Notes under the pieces: model-generated | The model's input: only the letters and a program-made list of their open reading frames with translations | What the model was told of the DNA's origin: nothing | The model's database searches: none | Shown here: positions 1 through 6,625 of the stretch, in pieces | How the letters are laid out: the number at the start of each line of letters is the position of its first letter | Position numbering within the stretch: position 1 is the first letter of the stretch | Source: an uncultured Clostridium sp. | Lineage (GTDB): Bacteria; Bacillota; Clostridia; Lachnospirales; Lachnospiraceae | Direction: 5' to 3' | NCBI GenBank assembly: GCA_900538475.1 | Contig: UPYT01000022.1 | Location: 1-58,849 of the forward strand | Length of the DNA stretch: 58,849 bases | Translations under genes and position numbers: made by a program

Positions 1-163
1 ATAAACGCTGAAGGCATCTAAGCGTGAAGCCCCCCTCAAGATGAGATATCCCATAACGTCAAGTTAGTAAGACCCCTTGAAGACGACGAGGTAGATAGGG
101 CAGAGGTGGAAGTGTGGTAACACATGGAGCTGACTGTTACTAATCGGTCGAGGGCTTAACCAA
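1..163 (+). rRNA. 23S ribosomal RNA, 3' end (partial)
   Basis: The window opens inside the last domain of 23S rRNA. The conserved helix region containing GACTGTTACTAATCGGTCGA (134-153) and the terminal GGGCTTAACC are recognisable, and the RNA should end near 163. Its 5' part lies outside the window. The next feature is tRNA-Asn at 249, leaving too little room for a 5S gene, so 5S is not in the usual place directly downstream. Confidence 0.95.
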
Positions 164-248
164 TAAGGTTTAGGGAAAAGTTACAAACGGATGAAGATTC
201 AATGTGTAGTTTTGAGAGTAAATGGAAACATTTTACTTAGAAACATAT

Positions 249-321
249 TCCTCGATAGCTCAGTCGGTAGAGCACGCGGCTGTTAACCGCGCTGTCGTAG
301 GTTCAAGTCCTACTCGGGGAG
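249..321 (+). tRNA. tRNA-Asn (GTT)
   Basis: The cloverleaf can be drawn by eye. The acceptor TCCTCGA pairs with TCGGGGA, the anticodon stem CGCGG/CCGCG encloses loop CTGTTAA with anticodon GTT at 282-284, and the T arm is GTAGG-TTCAAGT-CCTAC. CCA is not encoded. It is the first of three tRNAs trailing the rRNA operon and is probably cotranscribed with it. Confidence 0.97.
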
Positions 322-341
322 TTTTTGCAGATAGCAAATTC

Positions 342-413
342 GGCCCCATGGTCAAGCGGTTAAGACATCGCCCTTTCACGGCGGTAACACGAGTTCGAAT
401 CTCGTTGGGGTCA
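342..413 (+). tRNA. tRNA-Glu (TTC)
   Basis: Acceptor GGCCCCA pairs with TGGGGTC. The anticodon loop CTTTCAC places anticodon TTC at 375-377, and the T loop is TTCGAAT. No CCA is encoded. It lies 20 nt after tRNA-Asn in the same orientation. Confidence 0.97.
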
Positions 414-455
414 TTTTATTGAGACAGGATTGTTTCAATGTATAAAATAAAATAT

Positions 456-526
456 GGCGACATAGCCAAGCGGTAAGGCGTGGGTCTGCAACACCCTGAT
501 CACCAGTTCAAATCTGGTTGTCGCCT
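456..526 (+). tRNA. tRNA-Cys (GCA), integration target
   Basis: Acceptor GGCGACA pairs with TGTCGCC, anticodon GCA is at 488-490, and the T loop is TTCAAAT. No CCA is encoded. The 3' part (505-526) lies inside a 24-bp sequence repeated at 6549-6572, so this tRNA was the attachment site of the integrated element. The gene is complete, so integration restored its 3' end. Confidence 0.97.
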
Positions 527-528
527 CT
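505..528 (+). repeat. Left attachment repeat (in tRNA-Cys)
   Basis: A 24-bp sequence starting AGTTCAAATCTGG and ending TCGCCTCT covers the T arm and acceptor 3' strand of tRNA-Cys plus two bases. It recurs exactly at 6549-6572. The flanks diverge immediately on both sides. Confidence 0.93.
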
Positions 529-535
529 AACTTAG

Positions 536-577
536 AACCTCAGAAACCTTGATTTTACAAGGCTTCTGGGGTTTTTG
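536..577 (+). terminator. Terminator at left end of element
   Basis: AACCTCAGAA pairs with TTCTGGGGTT (one G-T pair), and inside it CCTTG pairs with CAAGG. A T run follows at 571-577. It lies inside the element just after tRNA-Cys, so it now ends the rRNA-tRNA transcript and protects the element from read-through. Confidence 0.85.
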
Positions 578-591
578 CTTTTCTAAAATTC

Positions 592-610
592 TTGGTGCAA
601 ATTGGTGCAA
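592..610 (+). promoter_or_regulatory. Candidate integrase arm-type sites, left end
   Basis: TTGGTGCAA occurs twice (592-600 and 602-610), spaced by 10 bp. A matching pair in the same orientation occurs at the right end (6473-6492). Paired short direct repeats just inside both ends are the usual form of arm-binding sites for tyrosine integrases with an N-terminal arm-binding domain. Their role here is inferred. Confidence 0.6.
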
Positions 611-629
611 GGTATTTTTGTAGGCTAGA

Positions 630-1796
630 TCAACCTAAAACGCTATTCATTTTTAATAAAGTTTCTTCTTCCGGTGTTACTGAACGAAGGTAGTGCGTTG
701 TCATGGCCAGAGTAGTATGTCCTAACATTTTTTGAAGCTCTGGCGCACCGACACCATTTTTATACATAATGGAGGCAGTTGAGAAGCGGACTTTGTGTGA
801 TGAACGGTATTCGATTCCCAATTCCTTACAGCATTTTTTCAACCGTCGATTAAAAGTCACAGTGGCTAATGGTACGCCGTCATGCACAAATAGGAATTCG
901 CTGTTTGGGTTTATTTCTCTGATTCGTTCCAAAAGTTGTTTGGCGGTAGCTGTCAGAGGAATAAACCGTCGCCCTTCTTCCTGATGTCCTTTAATATCCT
1001 CTATAATTTCATTATCATCATTGATAAAACGCTGGATATAGATATAATCGCCTTTTATGTCAGACCATTTTAACCCTTTTAGTTCCCCAATGCGTAAAAT
1101 CATATGAAAGTCAAATTTCAAGGCTAGGGAATACAGATCATCGTTCGGAAGATGTGCTATGATCTTCAAGCGTTCTTCTTCTGTAAATGGAAGTATATTA
1201 TTATTCTCTGCTTTATAACGGAACTGTTTATAGTTAATATCACGCAGATAATTATGCTCAATGATTTCTAATTCAATAGCATAATAGATAATTCCATTTA
1301 AGACACTTTTCATGTCATTAAAGCGTTTCCTTGTAACTTCTCCGCCCTTGGTAACCTCACGAAAGAATTTGATAAAATCCTTTGGCTTTAGTAATCGTAT
1401 TGGAACCTTGGATATGGGGGTATCTTTTAAGTATGCATTCCAAAGATAGCTATTTTCTTTGATTGTTTTAGGGGATACACTGGCTTGTTCCTCACGCCAC
1501 TTTAACCATTGAGGGTATAAGGTCTCTAAGGTTGAATTACTTTCTCCAAAATAAAAATCATAGAGTTTAGTATACAAATCAGCTTCGCTTTTTCCGCTTA
1601 CTTGCTTTTCTTCGCCGTTTTCGCTTACTCTGGTAATGAAACGACCATCTTTCCTTTCGTAAATTTTTCCAGTGTGTACTGAATCGACTTTCTTTTTCTT
1701 TATCATAAACAGCTGTTCTGGAAACTCTGATGAGGAAAGCATACCACAATTTACTATTTCTTGGAAGAGATAAAAATCAAGATTATCCATTGTCAA
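630..1796 (-). CDS. int: Tyrosine recombinase / integrase of the tRNA-Cys element
   Basis: This 388-residue site-specific recombinase should cut and rejoin the 24-bp att core in tRNA-Cys for integration and excision. Residues about 40-90 look like an arm-binding domain, a SAM-like core-binding domain follows, and the C-terminal catalytic domain carries the family residues. These are Arg in ILRIGELKGL, His and Arg in SSHKVRFS, His in MLGHTT and the nucleophile Tyr in THYLR near residue 369. The length fits Tn916-type integrases. Its 3' end faces the att site, as is typical. All catalytic residues I can check are present, so it is probably active. Confidence 0.95.
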   Translation of the reverse strand: MTMDNLDFYLFQEIVNCGMLSSSEFPEQLFMIKKKKVDSVHTGKIYERKDGRFITRVSENGEEKQVSGKSEADLYTKLYDFYFGESNSTLETLYPQWLKWREEQASVSPKTIKENSYLWNAYLKDTPISKVPIRLLKPKDFIKFFREVTKGGEVTRKRFNDMKSVLNGIIYYAIELEIIEHNYLRDINYKQFRYKAENNNILPFTEEERLKIIAHLPNDDLYSLALKFDFHMILRIGELKGLKWSDIKGDYIYIQRFINDDNEIIEDIKGHQEEGRRFIPLTATAKQLLERIREINPNSEFLFVHDGVPLATVTFNRRLKKCCKELGIEYRSSHKVRFSTASIMYKNGVGAPELQKMLGHTTLAMTTHYLRSVTPEEETLLKMNSVLG

Positions 1797-1907
1797 ATAT
1801 CCTTATGGCAACGGAGTGCAACCATTATATTATTTTTGGGATTTATAAATAGATTTGTTTTTAATTTTAGAATTGAATTGATATTTTTATGTGTTTAGTA
1901 TGATTGT

Positions 1908-3005
1908 TTATTTATTGGTTTTTGGGGTATGTTTGTTTTGGCTGTTTTGGTTTTTGGTGTTTTGTTTGGTTGAACCATTGCGTTGAAAACTGGGGTTAAT
2001 AAGTTGCTTGTAAATCTGGCTTATGTAGGTGTTGTTAAAATCTCGTTCGGAATCAGAGATCTTAATAGCAGATTCATGTACCTTTTGATAATTCGCATTG
2101 GACAGTGCGTCTAATGCGTCTCCATAACTCATTTTTTCTATGACAGGTTTCTGGATTCCACGGCTATATCGGTAGATATTTAAGCCTACAGGGAGAAGCT
2201 TCAGCCGGGCTCCTTTAATGATATGTTTATTGTTACCTTGTTCTGTTAGGACTTCACGGAGTTCTCCTTGTAATAGATCAGAGGTTAATGGAATGCCGCT
2301 TTCAATGTCCAGATCAGAAAGATAGGCGGTCAGATAAGCTCCTATATTGTCTATATTTCCATTTAGAGATTTTATGCTTACGAATCCATGGCTCCATAGT
2401 TTTGATAGTTTTTCATTTTCAATAAATGGAGGAATATGGGGAAAAATGGCTATCATGTGTAGATGAAAGGCTCCTCGTCCTTGAGCTTCTACACAAACGA
2501 TATATTCATAAGATAGCTCATATTCTTTCTTTACATACCGCCGTAATCGCTTATTGAAATCACGGAAATCGGTATATAATTTTTCTGTATCTCTCATATT
2601 TTCACGGTAAGTCAAAGTGATAAAACGCACTTGTTGAATATTAGAGGGCGTTACATTTGTGTTGATTAGGTCTCGCAGATTCCGCATGGTTTTTTCAAGG
2701 CTCCGTATGTTTCCTGTACGATCATGAGCATGGTAAACAATTTTTCTGACTTCGCCGGTAGAGACAACCATATATTCATGTGCTGATATTGGTTTGATGG
2801 TTGCACCAGAATTTTGTCTGTCTAATATGGTGATCTGTTTAATATTCCCCATGGATTTTAGAGAAACAGGTCTCCGATCATCAATATATTTTGGTACATC
2901 TATTTTTGTTTTTTTAATCATGGCATAATATGACCTGTTAATCAAGTTAAAGGAGCACCCTGCAAGCAGGGCACTCCCGGAGGCCTTTAGGCTATTGCTC
3001 CGCAT
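1908..3005 (-). CDS. HUH-type rolling-circle replication initiator / relaxase-like Rep
   Basis: This is a Rep-like endonuclease that should nick the circularised element and start rolling-circle replication or mobilisation. Visible motifs are FITLTY (motif 1), RGAFHLHMI around residues 177-185 (the metal-binding His-hydrophobic-His) and a downstream Tyr-containing AYLTAYLSD segment that may hold the nicking Tyr. ATG 3005 has a GGAGG about ten bases upstream and overlaps the ATPase gene by 14 bp. The first 28 codons cross a hairpin (2952-2977), so ATG 2921 (MIKKTK, 337 residues) is an alternative start with a weak binding site. Confidence 0.82.
   Translation of the reverse strand: MRSNSLKASGSALLAGCSFNLINRSYYAMIKKTKIDVPKYIDDRRPVSLKSMGNIKQITILDRQNSGATIKPISAHEYMVVSTGEVRKIVYHAHDRTGNIRSLEKTMRNLRDLINTNVTPSNIQQVRFITLTYRENMRDTEKLYTDFRDFNKRLRRYVKKEYELSYEYIVCVEAQGRGAFHLHMIAIFPHIPPFIENEKLSKLWSHGFVSIKSLNGNIDNIGAYLTAYLSDLDIESGIPLTSDLLQGELREVLTEQGNNKHIIKGARLKLLPVGLNIYRYSRGIQKPVIEKMSYGDALDALSNANYQKVHESAIKISDSERDFNNTYISQIYKQLINPSFQRNGSTKQNTKNQNSQNKHTPKTNK
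2952..2977 (-). other. Hairpin at the start of rep
   Basis: GGAGCACCCTGC and GCAGGGCACTCC flank a two-base loop, forming two perfect stems separated by a small CA/CA internal loop. It lies between the upstream start (3005) and the alternative start (2921) of rep. It could control rep translation, act as a leaky terminator (a short TTT follows on the minus strand), or be part of the replication origin. The choice is open. Confidence 0.6.
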
Positions 3006-3738
3006 CGCCTGACGGCCTCCTGTTTACAGCTTCGCATATAACTTCATGTAGTTTATTCGTATTTCTGGGAAGAACAGAGCGTATTTTTTTGATTCCGTTA
3101 TCGGTAATCATATAACCAATGCCCGTTTTACAAGGGGTTATAAATTCTCGATATTCGTTTGCGATCATTGCCACAGCTTCCTTATTATTAGCAATATTCC
3201 CCATTAAGAAACGGATATTATAGTTATCTCTGGCTCCATTCTCAAAGAAAAACGCATCTGCACGCTGGAGAGCCGTTATCACAGAAATATTTAGGGCTCT
3301 TGAAAGATTTAGAATTCTAGCCATTTTATTTTTCAACAAGTCTCCTTCTTTTTTAGGCAGAGATAAGATCAGACTGCTAAGTTCGTCCACAAATAGAATG
3401 ATTGGTTGTTTGAAAACATCTGGATTATGGAGACGATTTTCAAATAACTCAAAAAATTCTTCCAGACCTTCAGGAGCCTTGTCAACAGGGTAGTAATTAC
3501 TACATTTCTCACAAAAGCGAAAGTCAATTCCTTTTGGATCAATCAAATATATAACAGGTTCTTTTAGGTGCAAAGATAATTTCCCCAGCAGGGAAGTGGC
3601 AAAAACGGTCTTGCCACTTCCACTTGGGCCTACGATCAAGCACCGCTGTCCCATGGTAAAAAATTCATCTAAGGTAATCCATCGTTCGATTCCCACGGAA
3701 CAGAGGTTCTCATCGAGACAAACTTTTAGGTGCTTCAT
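2992..3738 (-). CDS. FtsK/TcpA-like DNA-translocating ATPase (short)
   Basis: This P-loop ATPase has Walker A GPSGSGKT near residue 38 and a Walker B-like IILFVDELSS near residue 115. FtsK-like coupling proteins of Tn916-type elements pump DNA to the transfer channel. At 248 residues this one is about half their usual length, has no membrane segment, and holds little more than the motor domain. The membrane protein encoded just upstream (4-bp overlap) may supply its anchor. Its 3' end overlaps rep, so the genes are translationally coupled. The ATPase call is firm; the coupling role is inferred. Confidence 0.82.
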   Translation of the reverse strand: MKHLKVCLDENLCSVGIERWITLDEFFTMGQRCLIVGPSGSGKTVFATSLLGKLSLHLKEPVIYLIDPKGIDFRFCEKCSNYYPVDKAPEGLEEFFELFENRLHNPDVFKQPIILFVDELSSLILSLPKKEGDLLKNKMARILNLSRALNISVITALQRADAFFFENGARDNYNIRFLMGNIANNKEAVAMIANEYREFITPCKTGIGYMITDNGIKKIRSVLPRNTNKLHEVICEAVNRRPSGDAEQ

Positions 3739-4448
3739 CGAAAGTCGGGATCGTCATATTGATCAGTAAAGCGAGAATGTTTCATCATAATGGCCTGGCG
3801 TTTGTTGTCAATATAACGAGACACATTCTCATTGTCGCAGACAAGCAGAACGATATGCCAAGCACCTCCCGCAAAACTGCATTCATCGATAAAAATTTTG
3901 GGGTAAAGCCGACCATTGAATTCAACGGTTGGTCTACCTAAGGACAGTTCTCCACTCGCTAGCTGTTCTTCGATATGGATAGTGAGATATTCGTGGAAGT
4001 CCGCCATTGATAATGGTTCGCCATCTGCCATGATCTTAAACCGATAGACACAAATTTTTTTTCCAGGATCAAACCCCGATGGGATCAAATCTTTCAGATC
4101 AGAATAGCGGAGCGGCGCAATCACATTGAACTGTTGCGAGTATTCCGTAAAAATCTGAAAAAGAGCTTTTGTCAAAAGTCGCTCAAAGAAAAGCATATTG
4201 TCATTGACTGGGAGACTTTTTCCTTCGGGTTTATTCTCTTTCTTTTTCAGAAATGGAGGGATGATCATACAGGCGGCAATTCCGATTATAACGAGAATTT
4301 CTTGATGAATCGTTATATAGCGGATCAAGGCACCCATACCCCAGATGGCTCCTCCCACAAAGGGGAGGAGGATCAGGCAGAAGCGGAGTAAGCCAGGTAT
4401 ATCTTCGTCCTCAATATATTTCAAAAATTTTTTCCATATATTATGCAT
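3735..4448 (-). CDS. Element-encoded membrane protein
   Basis: I do not recognise a named family in this 237-residue protein. Two hydrophobic segments near residues 20-45 and 50-66 (LLRFCLILLPFVGGAIWG and ILVIIGIAACMIIPPFL) should place it in the membrane, with a soluble C-terminal domain of about 165 residues in the cytoplasm. It overlaps the ATPase gene by 4 bp and the upstream gene by 8 bp. A plausible but unproved role is membrane anchoring of the short FtsK-like motor. Confidence 0.75.
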   Translation of the reverse strand: MHNIWKKFLKYIEDEDIPGLLRFCLILLPFVGGAIWGMGALIRYITIHQEILVIIGIAACMIIPPFLKKKENKPEGKSLPVNDNMLFFERLLTKALFQIFTEYSQQFNVIAPLRYSDLKDLIPSGFDPGKKICVYRFKIMADGEPLSMADFHEYLTIHIEEQLASGELSLGRPTVEFNGRLYPKIFIDECSFAGGAWHIVLLVCDNENVSRYIDNKRQAIMMKHSRFTDQYDDPDFR

Positions 4449-4761
4449 CTACTATCACCAGCCTTTCTGCGGAGCAGGAGATTTGGGCGGAGCTTTTAGT
4501 AAAATAAATAGTGCCGATAAATCCTTCAGCCTCCACCAAAATAACTGTATCAGAACTGGCGATTTCTTCATTGGAGATGATGGGGGTAAGTTGGGGAACC
4601 TTAACGGAGATTTTATCATAGCCAGGAAGGCGTACAAGGGTATAGTTAAGTCCCAACTGCTTCTCCGTTCGCTGCCCATCCTTATATTCATGCCAAGGCC
4701 GGCTCTCTACGAGGATAGCTCCACGGGGAAAAAACTGATTAAATGTCAGCTTGAAATCCAT
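4441..4761 (-). CDS. Small element protein, DUF961-like
   Basis: This 106-residue protein is rich in beta strands by eye (SDTVILVEAEGFIGTIYFTK) and opens the mobilisation operon. Its size, position before the FtsK-like and Rep genes, and overall character recall the DUF961 proteins encoded at the same place in Tn916-type elements, but the match is from memory and not secure. An AAAGGAGG about 14 bases upstream and a closer GAGG serve as binding sites. Its 3' end overlaps the next gene by 8 bp. Confidence 0.65.
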   Translation of the reverse strand: MDFKLTFNQFFPRGAILVESRPWHEYKDGQRTEKQLGLNYTLVRLPGYDKISVKVPQLTPIISNEEIASSDTVILVEAEGFIGTIYFTKSSAQISCSAERLVIVDA

Positions 4762-5146
4762 ACTTTATTCCTCTTTTCCTCCTTTCGTATTTTTTAAGTA
4801 TTTGGGAACTAAAAAGCTCCCCGATCCCATCGAGAAGCAAGCAATAAAAAAACGCTGTACTCGAAGGAATCCAGAAATTTTTTACGAGCCTAATTGAAAT
4901 AGGATCGGCATAAAAACACGATTTATTGTGTTTTTGAAATTTCGTTGTCTATCTTTTCGATAAACTTTCCTGCGAGCCGCGCGGGCACGTGAGCGTATTC
5001 AGAAAATTATGGAATTAAAACTATATCATCAAGAAAACCTCCAAATATTGATGAGATTAGCATAACATATTATTGGAAAAATGGCAATAAAAAACAAATA
5101 ATTTAACAAAAGGTTTATAAAGTATATTTTTAATATATTATTTCAC
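4762..5146. other. Non-coding control region of the element
   Basis: No gene is evident in these 385 bases. The region holds the start of the minus-strand mobilisation operon and an 8-bp perfect hairpin (AAAAACAC 4912-4919, GTGTTTTT 4928-4935) that reads as a terminator on either strand. A short TATC/GATA repeat lies near 4950-4962. A compact GC-rich patch (about 4970-4995, GCGAGCCGCGCGGGCACG) stands in otherwise AT-rich DNA. A nick site or origin for Rep is a candidate, but nothing proves it. Confidence 0.5.
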
Positions 5147-5386
5147 TTAATTTTCGAAAAATTTCTCTATGGGGACTTGTAGAATCTGGGATAGGCCATA
5201 AAGTTCAATATCCGTTACTGTACGAGAACCATCTTCAATACGAGAGATAGAACCTCTACATATATATACAGCCAATGTCTCTAGCTTCGCAGATAATTGT
5301 TGTTGACTCATTTTTCGTTCTTTTCTATACTGTTTGATTTTTTCTCCTGTAAGATTGTTTTTTGTACCATCAATGATTCTTGGCAT
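5147..5386 (-). CDS. XRE-family HTH repressor of the element
   Basis: This 79-residue protein is almost entirely a Cro/cI-type helix-turn-helix domain (IKQYRKERKMSQQQLSAKLE, then a GSISRIEDGSRTV recognition helix region). Its start is preceded by GGAAGGTG. It diverges from the secreted cargo gene, and the intergenic region holds two near-identical palindromes that are the obvious operators. I infer that it represses itself and the cargo gene. It has no peptidase or dimerisation domain, so the inducing signal is unknown. Confidence 0.88.
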   Translation of the reverse strand: MPRIIDGTKNNLTGEKIKQYRKERKMSQQQLSAKLETLAVYICRGSISRIEDGSRTVTDIELYGLSQILQVPIEKFFEN

Positions 5387-5409
5387 ATTTCACCTTCCAT
5401 TCACAATAG

Positions 5410-5426
5410 TGTCTTGTAATAAGACA
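5410..5426. promoter_or_regulatory. Operator 1 for the XRE regulator
   Basis: TGTCTT-GTAAT-AAGACA is a perfect 6-bp inverted repeat around the spacer GTAAT. It shares its arm pattern and exact spacer with operator 2, whose centre is 49 bp away. It overlaps the -35 hexamer of the cargo promoter. Confidence 0.75.
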
Positions 5427-5442
5427 ATTACTATGGTATAGT
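5414..5442 (+). promoter_or_regulatory. Promoter of the secreted cargo gene
   Basis: TTGTAA (5414-5419), a 17-bp spacer and TATAGT (5437-5442), with TGG just before the -10. The -35 lies inside operator 1, and operator 2 lies downstream of the expected start, so bound repressor would block both initiation and clearance. Confidence 0.65.
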
Positions 5443-5457
5443 GAATGTGATAAAAAG

Positions 5458-5476
5458 TTGTCCTGTAATAGGACAA
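5458..5476. promoter_or_regulatory. Operator 2 for the XRE regulator
   Basis: TTGTCCT-GTAAT-AGGACAA is a perfect 7-bp inverted repeat with the same GTAAT spacer as operator 1. It lies between the cargo promoter and its ribosome binding site. Confidence 0.75.
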
Positions 5477-5501
5477 ATAAAAAATTTAGGAGGGTTTTGT
5501 G

Positions 5502-6305
5502 ATGTTAAAAAAAGTTTTACTTGCAACAATGTTAATTTCTTGCTCTATGACATTTTCAGCAATGGCAGGAACTTGGCAGACAGGAACCGGAGCAGATCAA
5601 GGAAAGTGGTGGTATGATAATGGTAACGGTTCCTATGCGAATAACGGTTGGCAGTGGATTGATGGTAATGGAGATGGAACTGCGGAGTGCTACTATTTTG
5701 ACAATGCAGGATGGCTGTTAATGAATACTGCCACACCGGATGGCTATACAGTAAACGCAGATGGGGCATGGGTAGAGAATGGAACCATACAGACAAAAGA
5801 AGTAGTTTCTAATGGCTTGCAGTCTGCGTCAGGAAGTAATAACAGCGCAATTTTATCGGATGGATATTATCAATATTATACAACGGATATATTTGACGAA
5901 GATACTCAAACCGTGATTTCACATGGCAGTGTTTTTGATGGAACAACGGAGTCTTATGACAATATATTGTTAAAGGATCGTTCTCCTTATGGATTACGGG
6001 CAGCCAACTTTGCCTCATACATTAGGATCGGTCATAGCGCTGACGATTCCTTTACAATGTATTTTGAGGAAGATCCTAAGTATGCGGCATATTTCAATGA
6101 AGAAATAGCAGAAAAGTATGACTACAAGAAAGATGGAGACAAATGGCGCCCTGTTGGTGGAGAAGTGGAGCCAGATTTTTATTGGATTGTAGAGAATGCC
6201 GAAACATTTAAGTGGTATGATACCTATAAGCCGGTTGATCCTGAAACGGGGGAATGGACGGGAAATGTTTATACGGAAATTATTACCTATAAAAAAATTC
6301 AGTAA
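5502..6305 (+). CDS. Secreted wall-repeat protein, cargo of the element
   Basis: This 267-residue protein has a signal peptide (MLKKVLLATMLISCSMTFSA, cleavage likely after AMA). Residues about 20-95 contain aromatic-glycine repeats such as KWWYDNGNG and ECYYFDNAGWLL, followed by ATPDGYTVNADGAWVENG. This pattern is typical of choline-binding-like wall repeats in clostridia. The remaining 170 residues match no family I know. ATG 5502 lies 7 bases after AGGAGGG; a GTG directly before it is possible. It is the only gene that looks like cargo, and it is under the XRE operators, suggesting a surface function induced under particular conditions. Confidence 0.85.
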   Translation: MLKKVLLATMLISCSMTFSAMAGTWQTGTGADQGKWWYDNGNGSYANNGWQWIDGNGDGTAECYYFDNAGWLLMNTATPDGYTVNADGAWVENGTIQTKEVVSNGLQSASGSNNSAILSDGYYQYYTTDIFDEDTQTVISHGSVFDGTTESYDNILLKDRSPYGLRAANFASYIRIGHSADDSFTMYFEEDPKYAAYFNEEIAEKYDYKKDGDKWRPVGGEVEPDFYWIVENAETFKWYDTYKPVDPETGEWTGNVYTEIITYKKIQ

Positions 6306-6314
6306 ATAGTAATC

Positions 6315-6354
6315 AAGAGGTTGATGAATAAGAGCGTCTATCAACCTCTTTTCA
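6315..6354 (+). terminator. Terminator of the cargo gene
   Basis: AAGAGGTTGAT (6315-6325) pairs perfectly with ATCAACCTCTT (6340-6350), followed by a short T run. It begins 9 bases after the stop codon of the cargo gene. Confidence 0.8.
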
Positions 6355-6382
6355 TTATTATGGGGCGTTCTCAATCAATACA

Positions 6383-6435
6383 AAAACCTGTCAAGAACAG
6401 GCTTTCGTTTGTCATGCAAATTCTTGACAGGTTTT
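6383..6435. repeat. 15-bp perfect inverted repeat near the right end
   Basis: AAAACCTGTCAAGAA (6383-6397) and TTCTTGACAGGTTTT (6421-6435) are perfect complements around a 23-base spacer. It lies between the cargo terminator and the right integrase arm sites. Flanking A and T tracts would let it work as a bidirectional terminator, but a DNA-level role near the recombination end is equally possible. Confidence 0.75.
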
Positions 6436-6472
6436 CTGGTTGTCGTGGAAGTGAATATTTGAAGTGTTAAAA

Positions 6473-6492
6473 TTGGTGCAGATTTGGTGCAA
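6473..6492 (+). promoter_or_regulatory. Candidate integrase arm-type sites, right end
   Basis: TTGGTGCA (6473-6480) and TTGGTGCAA (6484-6492) repeat with an 11-bp period, in the same orientation as the pair at 592-610. Confidence 0.6.
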
Positions 6493-6548
6493 ATGAAATC
6501 AGAGTTTCCAGAAGCCTCCTTTCTACAAGATTTTTTGAGAGTGTTTTT

Positions 6549-6572
6549 AGTTCAAATCTGGTTGTCGCCTCT
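6549..6572 (+). repeat. Right attachment repeat
   Basis: Exact second copy of the 24-bp tRNA-Cys 3' sequence found at 505-528. It marks the right border of the element. The rest of the tRNA is absent here. Confidence 0.93.
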
Positions 6573-6573
6573 G

Positions 6574-6604
6574 AAGGAATCACAGAAATGTGGTTCCTTT
6601 TTTT
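6574..6604 (+). terminator. Displaced terminator of the rRNA-tRNA operon
   Basis: AAGGAA pairs with TTCCTT, inside it CACA pairs with TGTG around a GAAA loop, and seven Ts follow. It starts two bases after the right att repeat. Removing the element would place it directly behind tRNA-Cys, so it is the original terminator of that operon. Confidence 0.85.
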
Positions 6605-6625
6605 GTATAAAAAGCTTTTAAAATA

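Larger units (their letters stand above)
505..6572. mobile_element. Integrative element in tRNA-Cys (IME-like)
   Basis: A perfect 24-bp direct repeat bounds a 6-kb AT-rich block. Inside it are a tyrosine integrase next to the tRNA, an HUH replication initiator, an FtsK-like ATPase, two small accessory proteins, an XRE regulator and one secreted cargo protein. The order of the minus-strand genes (DUF961-like, membrane, FtsK-like, Rep, Int) recalls the mobilisation head of Tn916-type elements, but there is no type IV secretion module. I therefore infer a mobilisable or self-circularising element that needs a helper for transfer. No excisionase is evident. Confidence 0.92.

Noticed and set aside
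222..422. A 66-codon frame across the tRNA cluster
   Set aside because: It runs through tRNA-Asn and tRNA-Glu and has no ribosome binding site.
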